Both the position numbers and the translations under genes were made by a program. The notes under the pieces were generated by a model. That model was not told the origin of the DNA. It saw only the letters and a list, made by a program, of their open reading frames with translations, and did not search any database. Below, in pieces: positions 52,612 to 62,269 of a stretch of DNA of 64,000 nt. The stretch's first letter is position 1, and the number at the start of each line of letters is the position of its first letter. The stretch lies in NCBI GenBank assembly GCA_018241995.1, contig JAFECT010000003.1:310001-374000 (forward strand), read 5' to 3'. The DNA is from Pseudomonadota bacterium (GTDB taxonomy: Bacteria > Pseudomonadota > Alphaproteobacteria > Caulobacterales > Caulobacteraceae).

Positions 52612-53070
52612 TCAGCCCAGTTCCAGATGCAGGAACTGGTTGAACGCGCTGCGCTCATAGTCGCCGAACGCCTCGCCGTCCTTGAAGCCGCGGCGCCGAT
52701 AGAGGCCGAGCGCCGGCTCGAAGGTCTCCCCGCGCCCGGTCTCGAGGCTCAGGCGCTTCAGGCCGCGCGAGCGCGCCTCGCCGATGATGCGCTCCAGGAT
52801 CGCAGCAGCGACGCCCTTGCGCAGGTGATCCGGGTGGGTGCGCATCGACTTGATCTCGCCAGTGGCCGGATCGAGCTGCTTCAGCGCCCCGATCCCGCAG
52901 ATCGCCTCGCCCTCCCAGGCGCTCCAGACCGTGACGCCCGGCGCCTTCAGCCCTGACAGGTCCAGCGCGAACACGTGGCCTGCAGGGGTGTTCGCATGCA
53001 TGCCGGCCAGGTGCAGGCGCAGCAGATCTTGGGTCTGCTCGCTCGACAGGTCGTCCTGGCGAATATCCAT
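52612..53070 (-). CDS. GNAT-family N-acetyltransferase
   Basis: This 152-residue acetyltransferase has the acetyl-CoA-binding motif MRTHPDHLRKGVAAAILERII (motif A, with the R/Q-x-x-G-x-G/A shape) and a C-terminal [23 protein letters not shown]. The acceptor is unknown. It is convergent with argS (5 bp between stops). Confidence 0.9.
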   Translation of the reverse strand: MDIRQDDLSSEQTQDLLRLHLAGMHANTPAGHVFALDLSGLKAPGVTVWSAWEGEAICGIGALKQLDPATGEIKSMRTHPDHLRKGVAAAILERIIGEARSRGLKRLSLETGRGETFEPALGLYRRRGFKDGEAFGDYERSAFNQFLHLELG

Positions 53071-53153
53071 GCGCCTGTAGTGCCGCCTGATTCGCCCGCC
53101 TGTAACCCCCGCGACACGGACTCCCGCGCCACGGCCGCGCTAGGGTCTGGTCC

Positions 53154-53891
53154 GTGTCAGAGCGTCAGGCCCGTCAGCGCAGTCGTGAAGTCCCGGTGGT
53201 GCGCACCGACGGCTTCCACCTGCCGATCTTCCGGCGGCGCGCGGCGGTCTATGTGGACGGCTTCAACCTGTTCCACGCGATCGACGAATTGGGCCCCGAC
53301 TATCTGAAGTGGGTGGACCTGATGGCGCTGTCGCGATTTATCGCGCCGCGCTCGCAGGCGATCCGGCGGGTGACCTGGGTGACCGCCTTCCGGCCCCAGG
53401 CCAAGCACAAGGTCGAGCGCCACCAGGCCTATTTCGATGCGCTGAAGGCCCGGGGCGTGGTCTGCCTGAGCGGGCACTTCGTGGTCTATTCCGACGGCTG
53501 CAACGCCTGTGGCCATTCCTGGGCGGTGCATGAGGAAAAGCAGAGCGACGTGAACCTGGCTCTCGCCATGCTCGACGACGCCCACGAGAATCGCTTCGAC
53601 GTGGCCTATCTGGTGACCACCGACGGCGACCATGCCGCCACCGCCCGTTTTCTGAAGGAGCGCTTCCCGCACAAGCGGCTGGTTGTGGTCGCCCCGCCCG
53701 AACGGAACCCCAACCGCAACCTGCTCAAATGGGCCGACGCCCAGGCGACCATCACCGTCGACCAGATCGAACGTGCGCTGCTCCCGGCCGTGATCAACGG
53801 CGAGGATGGCCCCATCATGCGCCCGGCCATCTATGAGCCGCCGCACCTGCCACGGGTGAGGGGGCACCTGACGCTGGTCAGCTCAAGCTGA
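53154..53891 (+). CDS. NYN-domain protein (PIN-like nuclease)
   Basis: This 245-residue protein carries an NYN (DUF88/LabA-like) domain from about residue 28: AAVYVDGFNLFHAIDEL with the first metal Asp and Asn, EEKQSDVNLALAMLDDA with the second acid, and VAYLVTTDGDHAATARFLKE with the third Asp. These form the PIN-like nuclease centre, probably acting on RNA. Two cysteines in SDGCNACGHSW (C-x2-C with nearby His) could bind zinc. The start is GTG 53154; the first 25 residues are a basic tail that may be partly untranslated. Confidence 0.85.
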   Translation: MSERQARQRSREVPVVRTDGFHLPIFRRRAAVYVDGFNLFHAIDELGPDYLKWVDLMALSRFIAPRSQAIRRVTWVTAFRPQAKHKVERHQAYFDALKARGVVCLSGHFVVYSDGCNACGHSWAVHEEKQSDVNLALAMLDDAHENRFDVAYLVTTDGDHAATARFLKERFPHKRLVVVAPPERNPNRNLLKWADAQATITVDQIERALLPAVINGEDGPIMRPAIYEPPHLPRVRGHLTLVSSS

Positions 53892-53934
53892 GCCGGTCTA
53901 TCGTCGCCCCAGGTTCTACTGTGGGGAGACGATC

Positions 53935-54390
53935 ATGAACCTGTACCGTGCGGCCCTCGCCGCCTGCTTTGCCGCGTCCTTGGGCGCCTCGTGGGCCACG
54001 CCCGCTCTCGCCGATGACAAGCTGACCCCGGCCAACGCCGGCGGGCCCGGCCAACCGCTGGAGCATTTCGCCGGCATGCCCTGGATCAAGCCGCTGGGCT
54101 ACTGCGGCGGGCTCCATGTCACGCGCAGCGAGTTCATCCAGGACAAGGATCCGGCCCAGGCCAAGGCCACGCGCATGAAGGCCGCGCCATTCCTGGCCGC
54201 CGCCGCCACTCGCCTCGAACGCGACCGCGGCGTCAGCAACGACGAAGCGTTCAAGCTGGCCCTGAAGGAGATCGCCAAGGGCCGGATCATCGTCATGGCC
54301 CTAATGGAGAACCAGATCGACGAAGCCTACGCCAAGGCCGAGGTGAAGTGCGCGGCGATCCTGAAACTGGCCGAGGCGGTCAAGGACTGA
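53935..54390 (+). CDS. Small secreted protein of unknown function
   Basis: This 151-residue protein has a signal peptide (AALAACFAASLGASWATPALAD) and a helical mature part with two cysteines (LGYCGGLHV and EVKCAAILK). I recognise no family. It ends only 7 bp before the left inverted repeat of the GxxExxY unit, and its stop is the last intact feature upstream of that unit. Confidence 0.7.
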   Translation: MNLYRAALAACFAASLGASWATPALADDKLTPANAGGPGQPLEHFAGMPWIKPLGYCGGLHVTRSEFIQDKDPAQAKATRMKAAPFLAAAATRLERDRGVSNDEAFKLALKEIAKGRIIVMALMENQIDEAYAKAEVKCAAILKLAEAVKD

Positions 54391-54397
54391 GAAGAAA

Positions 54398-54437
54398 TTC
54401 ACCACAAAGGGCACAAAGGGCACAAAGGACACAAAGA
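54398..54437 (+). repeat. Left 40-bp inverted repeat, 9-bp units
   Basis: It begins TTCACCACAAAGGGCACAAA and continues with the 9-bp unit (CACAAAGGG or CACAAAGGA) repeated, ending in CACAAAGA. It lies immediately before the TTG start, and its last AAGGA, 8 bases before the TTG, is a good ribosome-binding site for the gene. Confidence 0.85.
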
Positions 54438-54815
54438 TTGGAGAATGATCCGGGGCCGGTTTCACGGGCGGTGATCGACGCCGGCTTGAAGGTTCACAGG
54501 GCGCTTGGGCCCGGTTTGCTCGAGTCGGCGTATGAGCATTGCCTTGCATACGAGCTTGAGGCCCGCGGTCTGTCGATCCAGCGGCAACTAGGCTTGCCAG
54601 TAGTCTATGAAGGGCTTCGCATAGACGCCGGATACCGGCTCGATCTTCTCGTGGAAAACTGCCTCGTCGTGGAGATCAAATCTGTCGACGCGCTATTGCG
54701 CGTCCATGAAGCGCAACTGCTGACCTACCTCAAACTATCCGGCCACCGCCTCGGGCTGCTGCTGAACTTCAATGTCGAGCTGTTCAAGCAGGGCATCAAG
54801 CGCTTCGCGCTCTGA
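54438..54815 (+). CDS. GxxExxY family protein (PD-(D/E)XK nuclease-like)
   Basis: This 125-residue protein starts at TTG 54438 and has the family signature GLLESAY (Gly26, Glu29, Tyr32). The rest agrees with TIGR04256: VHRALGPGLLESAYEHCL, LPVVYEGLRIDAGYRLDLLVEN and VVEIKSVDALLRVHEAQLLTYLKLSGHRLGLLLNFNV. Glu29, Asp69, Glu79 and Lys81 are placed as in the PD-(D/E)XK nuclease superfamily, so a DNA- or RNA-cleaving role is plausible but not shown. The gene is enclosed by inverted repeats, flush at both ends. In-frame reading upstream of the TTG translates only the repeat and the end of the previous gene. Confidence 0.85.
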   Translation: MENDPGPVSRAVIDAGLKVHRALGPGLLESAYEHCLAYELEARGLSIQRQLGLPVVYEGLRIDAGYRLDLLVENCLVVEIKSVDALLRVHEAQLLTYLKLSGHRLGLLLNFNVELFKQGIKRFAL

Positions 54816-54855
54816 TCTTTGTGTCCTTTGTGTCCTTTGTGTCCTTTGTGGTGAA
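54816..54855 (-). repeat. Right 40-bp inverted repeat, 9-bp units
   Basis: It begins TCTTTGTGTCCTTTGTGTCC directly after the TGA and ends in TTTGTGGTGAA. It is the reverse complement of the left repeat apart from two positions (GGA in place of GGG in two units). In mRNA the two arms could close the gene into a large stem-loop. Confidence 0.85.
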
Positions 54856-54942
54856 ACTCTCCTGATTACGCGCCCGGCTTAAGCGTTCCGAAAGCGGGCC
54901 CGTGCCAGGCTGGCCGCCTCTCAGCCTGGGACCGGATCTCCA

Positions 54943-56829
54943 ATGGCGAACGCCAAGCCAGATGCACGAGTGCGCGCCGCGGCCGAGGGCTGGTCGCAGC
55001 TGCGCCGGCCCCTGTGGCTGTTCGATCCGGTCAGCTGTCGCGGTCTCTATGCCAATCCGCCGGCGATGGCGCTGTGGGGCGCCGACAGCGTTGAGGAACT
55101 GTTGGCCCGCGACTTCTCCAAGCTCTCCCCGGCGGTGAAGGCGCGTACGGACCGGCTGGCGGCCGCCACGGCGGGCGGCGAGGAGGTGAGCGAACGCTGG
55201 ACCTTCTACCCGAAGGGCGTGCCGGTCACGGTCAACGCAACGATCTCGGCCTTCCCCCTGAGCGACGGCCGCAACGTCCTGCTGTTCGAAGCCACGCCGG
55301 TGGATGTCGAGGAAAGCGAGCGGCGCGCGGTCGAGGCCCTGCGCCACACCTCCAGCCTGATCACCCTGTTCGATCCGACGGGCCGGGCGCTGTTCGCCAA
55401 TCCCGCCGCTTACACCGCCTATGGCCTGGACACGCCGGGCTTCGCCGATCGCTTCGCCGATGCGGCCGCCGGAGCCGCGGCCTGGGAAAAGGTGGCGCGC
55501 GGCGAAATCCTCGGGGACCTGATCGCGGTGCGCACGCGCGCCGGCGGCCGCTGGCACCATCTCGATGCGCGCCAGGTGGTCGATCCGGTCAGCGGCGAAA
55601 CGGGCGTCCTGCTGAGCGAACGCGACGTCTCCGCCCAGATCGAGGCGGAACAGGCTCTGCGGGCGGCGCACGAGCGCGCCGAGGTCGCCGAGGCCAAGCA
55701 GCGTTTCCTGGCCAACATGAGCCACGAGCTGCGCACCCCCTTGAACACCGTGCTCGGCTTCTCGCGGCTGCTCGAGACCGGCGGGCTTGAGCCCGAACAG
55801 GCCGGCCACGCGCGCCGGATCACGGAGGCGGGCGAGGGGCTGTTGGCGGCGGTCAACGATGTGATCCTGCTGTCCGAGCTCGACACCGGCGAGTGGGTCG
55901 CCTCGCCCTCGCCGTTCGATCCGATAGCGCTCTTGGAGGAGGCGCTCCTGGGCGTCGAGGCGTCGGCTGCGGCCAAGGGGCTGGCCTTGGAGCTGGCGTG
56001 CGACACGGCCCCTCCGGGCCTCGTCGGCGACAAGGAGCTGCTCAAGGCGGCGGTGGATCATCTGGTCGGCAACGCCGTGAAGTTCACCGAGGCCGGCCAG
56101 GTTTGCGCGACCCTGGGATGGGAAGCGGACGGCGACGCCGTCGCCCTCAGCATCCGCATCGACGACACCGGCCCCGGCATGGACGACGCCGCCTGTGCGC
56201 AGCTGTTCCGGCCGCTGACCCAGGGCGACGACGGCCTGCGCAAACGGATCGGCGGGGGCGGCCTCGGCCTCGCGGTGGTCAAGGCCGCGGTTGCGCATCT
56301 GAATGGCGCCATCGAGGTGAAAACCGCGCCGGGGGAAGGAACGAGCTTCACCTTGCGGCTTAGTCTGCCCCGCGCCGCCGTAGCGACGGACGTCGCGAAG
56401 GCCCGGAGCGAGCCCGAGGAAAACCGGGGCGCGATCAGTGTGCTCTACGCCGATGATCACCAGAACAACCGGTTGCTGGTCCAGGCGATACTGACCAGCC
56501 AGGGCGTTCTCTGCGAGACCGTCTGCGACGGCGCCGAGGCGGTGCAGGCCGTGCGTGAGCGCCAGTACGACGTGGTGCTGATGGATATCCACATGCCGGT
56601 GCTGGACGGCGTCGGCGCCACGCGCGAGATTCGTGGCCTGCAGGGGGCACAGGCGGACATCCCGATCCTGGCCCTGACCGCCAACACCCTTTCAGAGCAC
56701 CGTCGCATCTACGCCGAGGCCGGCCTCGACGGCTGCATCGGCAAGCCGTTCAGCCCGCCCGCCCTGATCGAGCAGGTTCGGACCTGGGCCGCCGCCTGGC
56801 GTTCGGGCCGACGGCGCTCCGCCGCCTGA
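54943..56829 (+). CDS. Hybrid histidine kinase (soluble)
   Basis: This 628-residue protein has no membrane segment. Two PAS-like sensor domains (about 20-110 and 125-240: PLWLFDPVSCRGLYANPPAM; LITLFDPTGRALFANPAAY) precede a HisKA domain with phospho-acceptor His261 in FLANMSHELRTPLNTVLG. The HATPase domain follows (LVGNAVKFTEAGQ; DTGPGMD; GGGGLGLAVVKAAV), and then a receiver domain with phospho-acceptor Asp548 in VVLMDIHMPVLDG. It may detect an intracellular signal. The next genes are the riboswitch and glycine operon; no obvious partner is adjacent. Confidence 0.9.
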   Translation: MANAKPDARVRAAAEGWSQLRRPLWLFDPVSCRGLYANPPAMALWGADSVEELLARDFSKLSPAVKARTDRLAAATAGGEEVSERWTFYPKGVPVTVNATISAFPLSDGRNVLLFEATPVDVEESERRAVEALRHTSSLITLFDPTGRALFANPAAYTAYGLDTPGFADRFADAAAGAAAWEKVARGEILGDLIAVRTRAGGRWHHLDARQVVDPVSGETGVLLSERDVSAQIEAEQALRAAHERAEVAEAKQRFLANMSHELRTPLNTVLGFSRLLETGGLEPEQAGHARRITEAGEGLLAAVNDVILLSELDTGEWVASPSPFDPIALLEEALLGVEASAAAKGLALELACDTAPPGLVGDKELLKAAVDHLVGNAVKFTEAGQVCATLGWEADGDAVALSIRIDDTGPGMDDAACAQLFRPLTQGDDGLRKRIGGGGLGLAVVKAAVAHLNGAIEVKTAPGEGTSFTLRLSLPRAAVATDVAKARSEPEENRGAISVLYADDHQNNRLLVQAILTSQGVLCETVCDGAEAVQAVRERQYDVVLMDIHMPVLDGVGATREIRGLQGAQADIPILALTANTLSEHRRIYAEAGLDGCIGKPFSPPALIEQVRTWAAAWRSGRRRSAA

Positions 56830-56909
56830 GCCGCGCCTGGGTGCTTGCGCCACGGCCTCGCAGATAGGCCCCCGCCAACGCTTGACTCTGCAAGGGCTCT
56901 CGACCAGTT

Positions 56910-57115
56910 TCCGCGCGCTCTCGCGGGAGAGATCGGCGGCCGAATCTTCGGTGCGCCGACGCCGAAGGCGCAACCGCCCCGGAAACGCTCAGGCACCCAG
57001 GACCGCGGGGGCATTGGAACGCTGGAAAGCAGCCCCTGCGGGCTCGCCGACGGAGCAAGGGCGCCGCTGATCCGGCTCCCGGAATCTCTCAGGCTTCAGG
57101 ACAGCGGGGGCGTGG
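56910..57115 (+). promoter_or_regulatory. Tandem glycine riboswitch
   Basis: Two glycine aptamers in series precede gcvT. The first has GGGAGAG (56925-56931), CGCCGAAGGCGCAA (56960-56973) and GCTCAGGCACCCAGGAC (about 56987-57003). The second has CGCCGACGGAGCAA (57045-57058) and CTCTCAGGCTTCAGGAC. The pattern agrees with the glycine (gcvT) riboswitch class, in which glycine binding turns the operon on. The outer limits are approximate. It fills most of the 329-bp gap between the hybrid kinase and gcvT. Confidence 0.92.
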
Positions 57116-57158
57116 TCCGGCGACTTGCTGAATCACGCGTCCACGTTCGAGAGGCCCG

Positions 57159-58277
57159 ATGAGCGAGACCGCCGAAATCACCCTGAAGACCCCCCTGAAC
57201 GCCGCGCATCGCGCGCTGGGCGCGCGCATGGTCCCGTTCGCAGGCTACGACATGCCGGTGCAGTACGAGGGCGTGCTGGCCGAGCACCGCTGGACCCGCG
57301 AGCACGCCGGCCTCTTCGACGTCTCGCACATGGGCCAGGCCAAGCTGCGCGGCGCCGATCCGTTCAAGAGCTTCGAGAAGCTGGTGCCCGGCGACTACCA
57401 GGGCCTGAAGCTGGGCAAGCAGCGCTATTCCCTGCTGCTCAACAAGGACGGCGGCATCCTCGACGACCTGATGGCCGGCCGGCCCGACGACGACGGCCTG
57501 TTCATCGTGGTCAACGCCGCCTGCAAGGACGCCGACTTCGCCCTGATCGCCGACGCCCTGAAGCACGAGGCCACGCTGGAGCGCCTGGACGACCGTGCGC
57601 TGCTGGCCATCCAGGGCCCGGAGGCCGCCGAGGTGATGGCCAAGCACGATCCCAAGCTGGCCGAACTCGGCTTCATGGAATGCACGCGCCTCGCCCTGTT
57701 CGGCGTCGACTGCTTCGTCTCGCGCTCGGGCTATACCGGCGAAGACGGCTACGAGATCTCGATCCCGGCCGACGCGGCCGAGCGCATCTGGCACGCCCTC
57801 TTGGGCGACGCGCGGGTCAAGCCGATCGGCCTGGGCGCGCGCGACTCCCTGCGTCTGGAGGCCGGCCTGCCGCTCTACGGCCACGACGCCGACGAGAGCA
57901 CCAGCCCGGTCGAGGCGTCGCTCACCTTCGCCCTGTCCAAGCGGCGCAAGGAAGAGGCGTCGTTTCCGGGCGCCCAGCGCATCCTGAAGGAGCTCTCGAG
58001 CGAGCTAGGCCGCAAGCGCGTGGGCCTGCACGTCAAGGAAGGCGCCCCGGCGCGCGAGGGCGCCGAGATCGCCGACAGCACGGGCAAGGTCATCGGCAAG
58101 GTCACCTCCGGCGGCCCGTCGCCGACGCTCGGCCACAACATCGCCATGGGCTACGTTCCGCCGGCCTCGGCCGAACTGGGCACGGAACTCAAGGTCATTG
58201 TCCGCGGCAAGGAACTGGCGGCGGAAGTCGTCGCCATGCCCTTCGTCGCCCAACGCTACTACCGCAAACCGGCCTAA
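57159..58277 (+). CDS. gcvT: Glycine cleavage system T protein (aminomethyltransferase)
   Basis: This 372-residue enzyme moves the methylene group from the aminomethyl-lipoyl H protein to tetrahydrofolate and releases ammonia. Family blocks are [57 protein letters not shown] and [19 protein letters not shown]. It is the first gene of the operon and is preceded by the glycine riboswitch. ATG 57159 has GAGAGG 5 bases upstream. Confidence 0.96.
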   Translation: MSETAEITLKTPLNAAHRALGARMVPFAGYDMPVQYEGVLAEHRWTREHAGLFDVSHMGQAKLRGADPFKSFEKLVPGDYQGLKLGKQRYSLLLNKDGGILDDLMAGRPDDDGLFIVVNAACKDADFALIADALKHEATLERLDDRALLAIQGPEAAEVMAKHDPKLAELGFMECTRLALFGVDCFVSRSGYTGEDGYEISIPADAAERIWHALLGDARVKPIGLGARDSLRLEAGLPLYGHDADESTSPVEASLTFALSKRRKEEASFPGAQRILKELSSELGRKRVGLHVKEGAPAREGAEIADSTGKVIGKVTSGGPSPTLGHNIAMGYVPPASAELGTELKVIVRGKELAAEVVAMPFVAQRYYRKPA

Positions 58278-58296
58278 GGCCCGAGGAACACAGGAC

Positions 58297-58662
58297 ATGC
58301 GCTTCACCAAGGATCACGAGTGGGTGTCGGTCGCCGGCGACGTCGCCACTGTCGGCATCACCCAGTACGCCGCCGAGCAGCTCGGCGACGTGGTGTTCGT
58401 CGAGGTTCCCGACGTCGGCAAGACGCTGAACAAGGGCGACAGCCTGGCCGTCGTCGAGAGCGTCAAGGCCGCGTCGGACGTCTATGCCCCGGTGTCGGGC
58501 GAGGTGGTCGAGGCCAACGGCTCGCTGTCGGTCACGCCCGAGACGGTCAATGCCGAACCCACCGGCGGCGGCTGGTTCGCCAAGGTCAAGATGAGCGACC
58601 CCTCGCAGGTCGACGGCCTGATGGACCAGGCCGCCTACGACGCCTACCTGGCCTCGCTCTAA
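58297..58662 (+). CDS. gcvH: Glycine cleavage system H protein
   Basis: This 121-residue lipoyl carrier shuttles the aminomethyl group between P and T proteins. It has [40 protein letters not shown] N-terminal blocks and the lipoyl site Lys57 in [15 protein letters not shown]. The length is normal. It lies 19 bp after gcvT. Confidence 0.96.
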   Translation: MRFTKDHEWVSVAGDVATVGITQYAAEQLGDVVFVEVPDVGKTLNKGDSLAVVESVKAASDVYAPVSGEVVEANGSLSVTPETVNAEPTGGGWFAKVKMSDPSQVDGLMDQAAYDAYLASL

Positions 58663-58688
58663 GGCTTTTCAGCCCACAGGAATTCCGC

Positions 58689-60028
58689 ATGCGCTACCTC
58701 CCCCTGAGCGCCGAGGACCGGGCAGAGATGCTCGCCATCATCGGCGCCAAGTCGATCGACGACCTGTTCGTGGACGTGCCCCAGGCGGCGCGGCGTTCGG
58801 GGACCGTGGACCTGCCGGGCTTCAAGAGCGAGCTCGAGGTCGAGCGCGCCCTGACGGCCCTGTCCAACAAGAACGTCCCGGCCGGGTCCGTGCCGTTCTT
58901 CTGCGGGGCGGGGGCCTACAAGCACCACGTGCCGGCGACGGTGGACCACATCATCCAGCGCTCGGAATTCCTGACCAGCTACACGCCCTACCAGCCCGAG
59001 ATCGCCCAGGGCACGCTGCAGGTGCTGTTCGAGTTCCAGACCCAGGTGGCCAACCTGACCGGGATGGAGGTGGCCAACGCCTCCATGTACGACGGCTCGA
59101 CCGCCACGGCCGAGGCGCTGCTGATGGCCCAGCGGGTCACCAAGCGGAACAAGGCGGTGTTCTCCGGCGGGGTGCATCCGCACTACGTCCACTCAGCCGA
59201 GACGCTCGCGCACGCCGCTCAGATGAAGACCGTGGCGCTGAAGGCCGCGATCGACGCCGAGGCCGCGGTGATCGACGCCATCGACGCCGACACGGCCTGC
59301 GTGGTGGTGCAGACCCCCAACGTCTTCGGCACCGCGACCGACGTCTCCAAGATCGCCGAAGCCGCCCACGCTGCGGGCGCCCTGCTGGTGGTGGTGGTCA
59401 CCGAGGTCATGTCGCTGGGCCTGCTGAAGGCGCCCGGCGCCATGGGCGCGGATATCGTCGCAGCCGAGGGCCAGTCGATCGGCGTCGGCCTGAACTTCGG
59501 CGGCCCCTACGTCGGCCTGTTCGCCGCGCGCGAGAAACTGACCCGCCAGATGCCGGGCCGCCTCTGCGGCGAGACCGTGGACGCCGACGGCCGGCGCGGC
59601 TTCGTCCTGACCCTGTCGACGCGCGAGCAGCACATCCGCCGCGACAAGGCGACCTCGAACATCTGCACCAATTCGGGCCTCTGCGCCCTGGCCTTCAACA
59701 TCCACATGAGCCTGCTGGGCGAGAAGGGCCTGCGCCGTGTGGCCGAGGTCAATCACGCCAACGCCAGGAAGCTCAAGGACGCCCTGTCCTCGGTGAAGGG
59801 CGTCGAGGTGCTCACCCCGCGCTTCTTCAACGAGTTCGCGGTGAAGCTGTCCAAGCCCGCCGCCGCGGTGGTCGAGGCCCTGGCGAAGAAGGGCGTGCTG
59901 GGCGGCGTGCCGTACTCGCGCCTGGATCCTGACGCCGGGCTCGACGACGTGCTGCTGGTCGCGGCCACCGAAGTCGTGACCGACGCCGACATCGAAACCT
60001 TCAAGACCCGTCTTTCCGAGGTGCTGGC

Positions 60029-60032
<4 letters not shown>
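58689..60032 (+). CDS. gcvPA: Glycine dehydrogenase subunit 1 (GcvPA)
   Basis: This 447-residue N-terminal half of the split glycine decarboxylase works with the PLP-carrying subunit 2. Family blocks are [70 protein letters not shown] and [39 protein letters not shown]. The start at 58689 agrees with the family. The gene overlaps gcvPB by 4 bp. Confidence 0.95.
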
Positions 60033-61597
<1,565 letters not shown>

Positions 61598-61606
61598 GTC
61601 GTATCT

Positions 61607-61633
61607 CTCCTCCCTCGTGAGACGAGGGAGGAG
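61607..61633. terminator. Perfect hairpin after gcvPB
   Basis: CTCCTCCCTCGT and ACGAGGGAGGAG form a perfect 12-bp stem with a 3-base loop. It lies 9 bp after the gcvPB stop codon. There is no T-run, so it may be a Rho-type end or 3'-stabilising hairpin rather than an intrinsic terminator. With the following CGAAGCCG it resembles a degenerate repeat at 2015-2046. Confidence 0.6.
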
Positions 61634-61744
61634 CGAAGCCGCCGATCACGCAGGCGTGCGAACCTGAGCCTTTTTCAAACGGTTACGCAGGCGTATCCTC
61701 CATCGACAAGTCGGGCTGGTTTTTCGAACCGGAGGTGACTTGTA

Positions 61745-62227
61745 ATGAAATCCAACATCGTCAAAGGGATCGTCGCGGGCTTCTGCGCCACGGTGGTGCT
61801 GACCGCCATCATGGTGGTGAAGGCCTATACGGCGCTGCTGCCGCAGGTGAATCTGGCCGCCCTGATGAGCGGCCTCCTGAATGCGCCCATCTATGTCGGC
61901 TGGGCTGTGCACTTCGCGGTCGGGACCCTGGTGTGGGGGCCGCTGTTTGCCGTGCTGGCGCCACGCATCCCTGGCTCCACCGCGATCATCAAGGGCGTGC
62001 TGTTCGCGGCGGCGGCGTGGGTGCTCATGCAGCTGGTGGTCCTGCCGATCGCCGGCATGGGCCTGTTCGGCGTGGCTTACGGCTTTGGCGCCACGGGGCT
62101 GACCTTTGTCCTGCACGTGATCTACGGCGTGGTGCTGGGCGCGGTCTTCGCCCAGCTGAAGGGCGTCTGGCACGTGAAAGGCCCCGCAAGCGACGCTCAC
62201 GGGGCCCTTCGGTATACGCACTACTGA
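61745..62227 (+). CDS. DUF6789-like membrane protein
   Basis: This 160-residue inner-membrane protein has four hydrophobic helices (VKGIVAGFCATVVLTAIMVVKAY; YVGWAVHFAVGTLVWGPLFAVLA; GVLFAAAAWVLMQLVVLPI; ATGLTFVLHVIYGVVLGAVF). It resembles DUF6789 (formerly unclassified) proteins; no function is known. The last codons lie over a hairpin that may serve as terminator. The gene is convergent with the atp operon. Confidence 0.8.
   Translation: MKSNIVKGIVAGFCATVVLTAIMVVKAYTALLPQVNLAALMSGLLNAPIYVGWAVHFAVGTLVWGPLFAVLAPRIPGSTAIIKGVLFAAAAWVLMQLVVLPIAGMGLFGVAYGFGATGLTFVLHVIYGVVLGAVFAQLKGVWHVKGPASDAHGALRYTHY
62180..62206. terminator. Hairpin overlapping the end of the DUF6789-like gene
   Basis: GGCCCCG (62180-62186) and CGGGGCC (62200-62206) form a 7-bp stem with a 13-base loop. 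On the minus strand it is followed by TTTC and lies about 64 bp after the atpF stop, so it may end the atp transcript although the sequence is also coding for the opposite gene. T-runs are short on both strands. Confidence 0.5.
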
Positions 62228-62262
62228 GTCGGGGAGGCGGCTGAGCGCCTCGGGTCCGACTC
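62226..62262. terminator. Nested hairpin between the convergent DUF6789-like and atpF genes
   Basis: GAGTCGG/CCGACTC (62226-62232 and 62256-62262) encloses GAGGCG/CGCCTC (62234-62251). It lies in the gap between two convergent stop codons and could act in both directions, but no T-run follows. Confidence 0.4.
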
Positions 62263-62269
62263 CCCGGCC

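Larger units (their letters stand above)
54398..54855 (+). mobile_element. GxxExxY unit flanked by 40-bp inverted repeats
   Basis: A 458-bp unit: a 40-bp left repeat, an ORF of 378 bp, and a 40-bp right repeat in the opposite orientation. The repeats match at 38 of 40 positions when one is reverse-complemented. The ORF's TTG start directly follows the left repeat and its TGA is directly followed by the right one. No target-site duplication is visible at the outer edges. It resembles a minimal mobile or spread unit; no transposase is present, so transfer, if any, must use another enzyme or the encoded nuclease-like protein. Confidence 0.55.

Noticed and set aside
54398..54437. CRISPR-like or satellite interpretation of the CACAAAGG repeats
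   Set aside because: Units are 9 bp, directly adjacent, without spacers, and occur as one inverted pair around a gene. There are no cas genes.
54301..54549. An ORF reading the repeats as FVSFVPFVPFV, and one at 54796-56592 ending in TTKDTKDTKDTK
   Set aside because: They translate the 9-bp units of the GxxExxY repeats. The rest of each frame has shadow composition opposite real genes.
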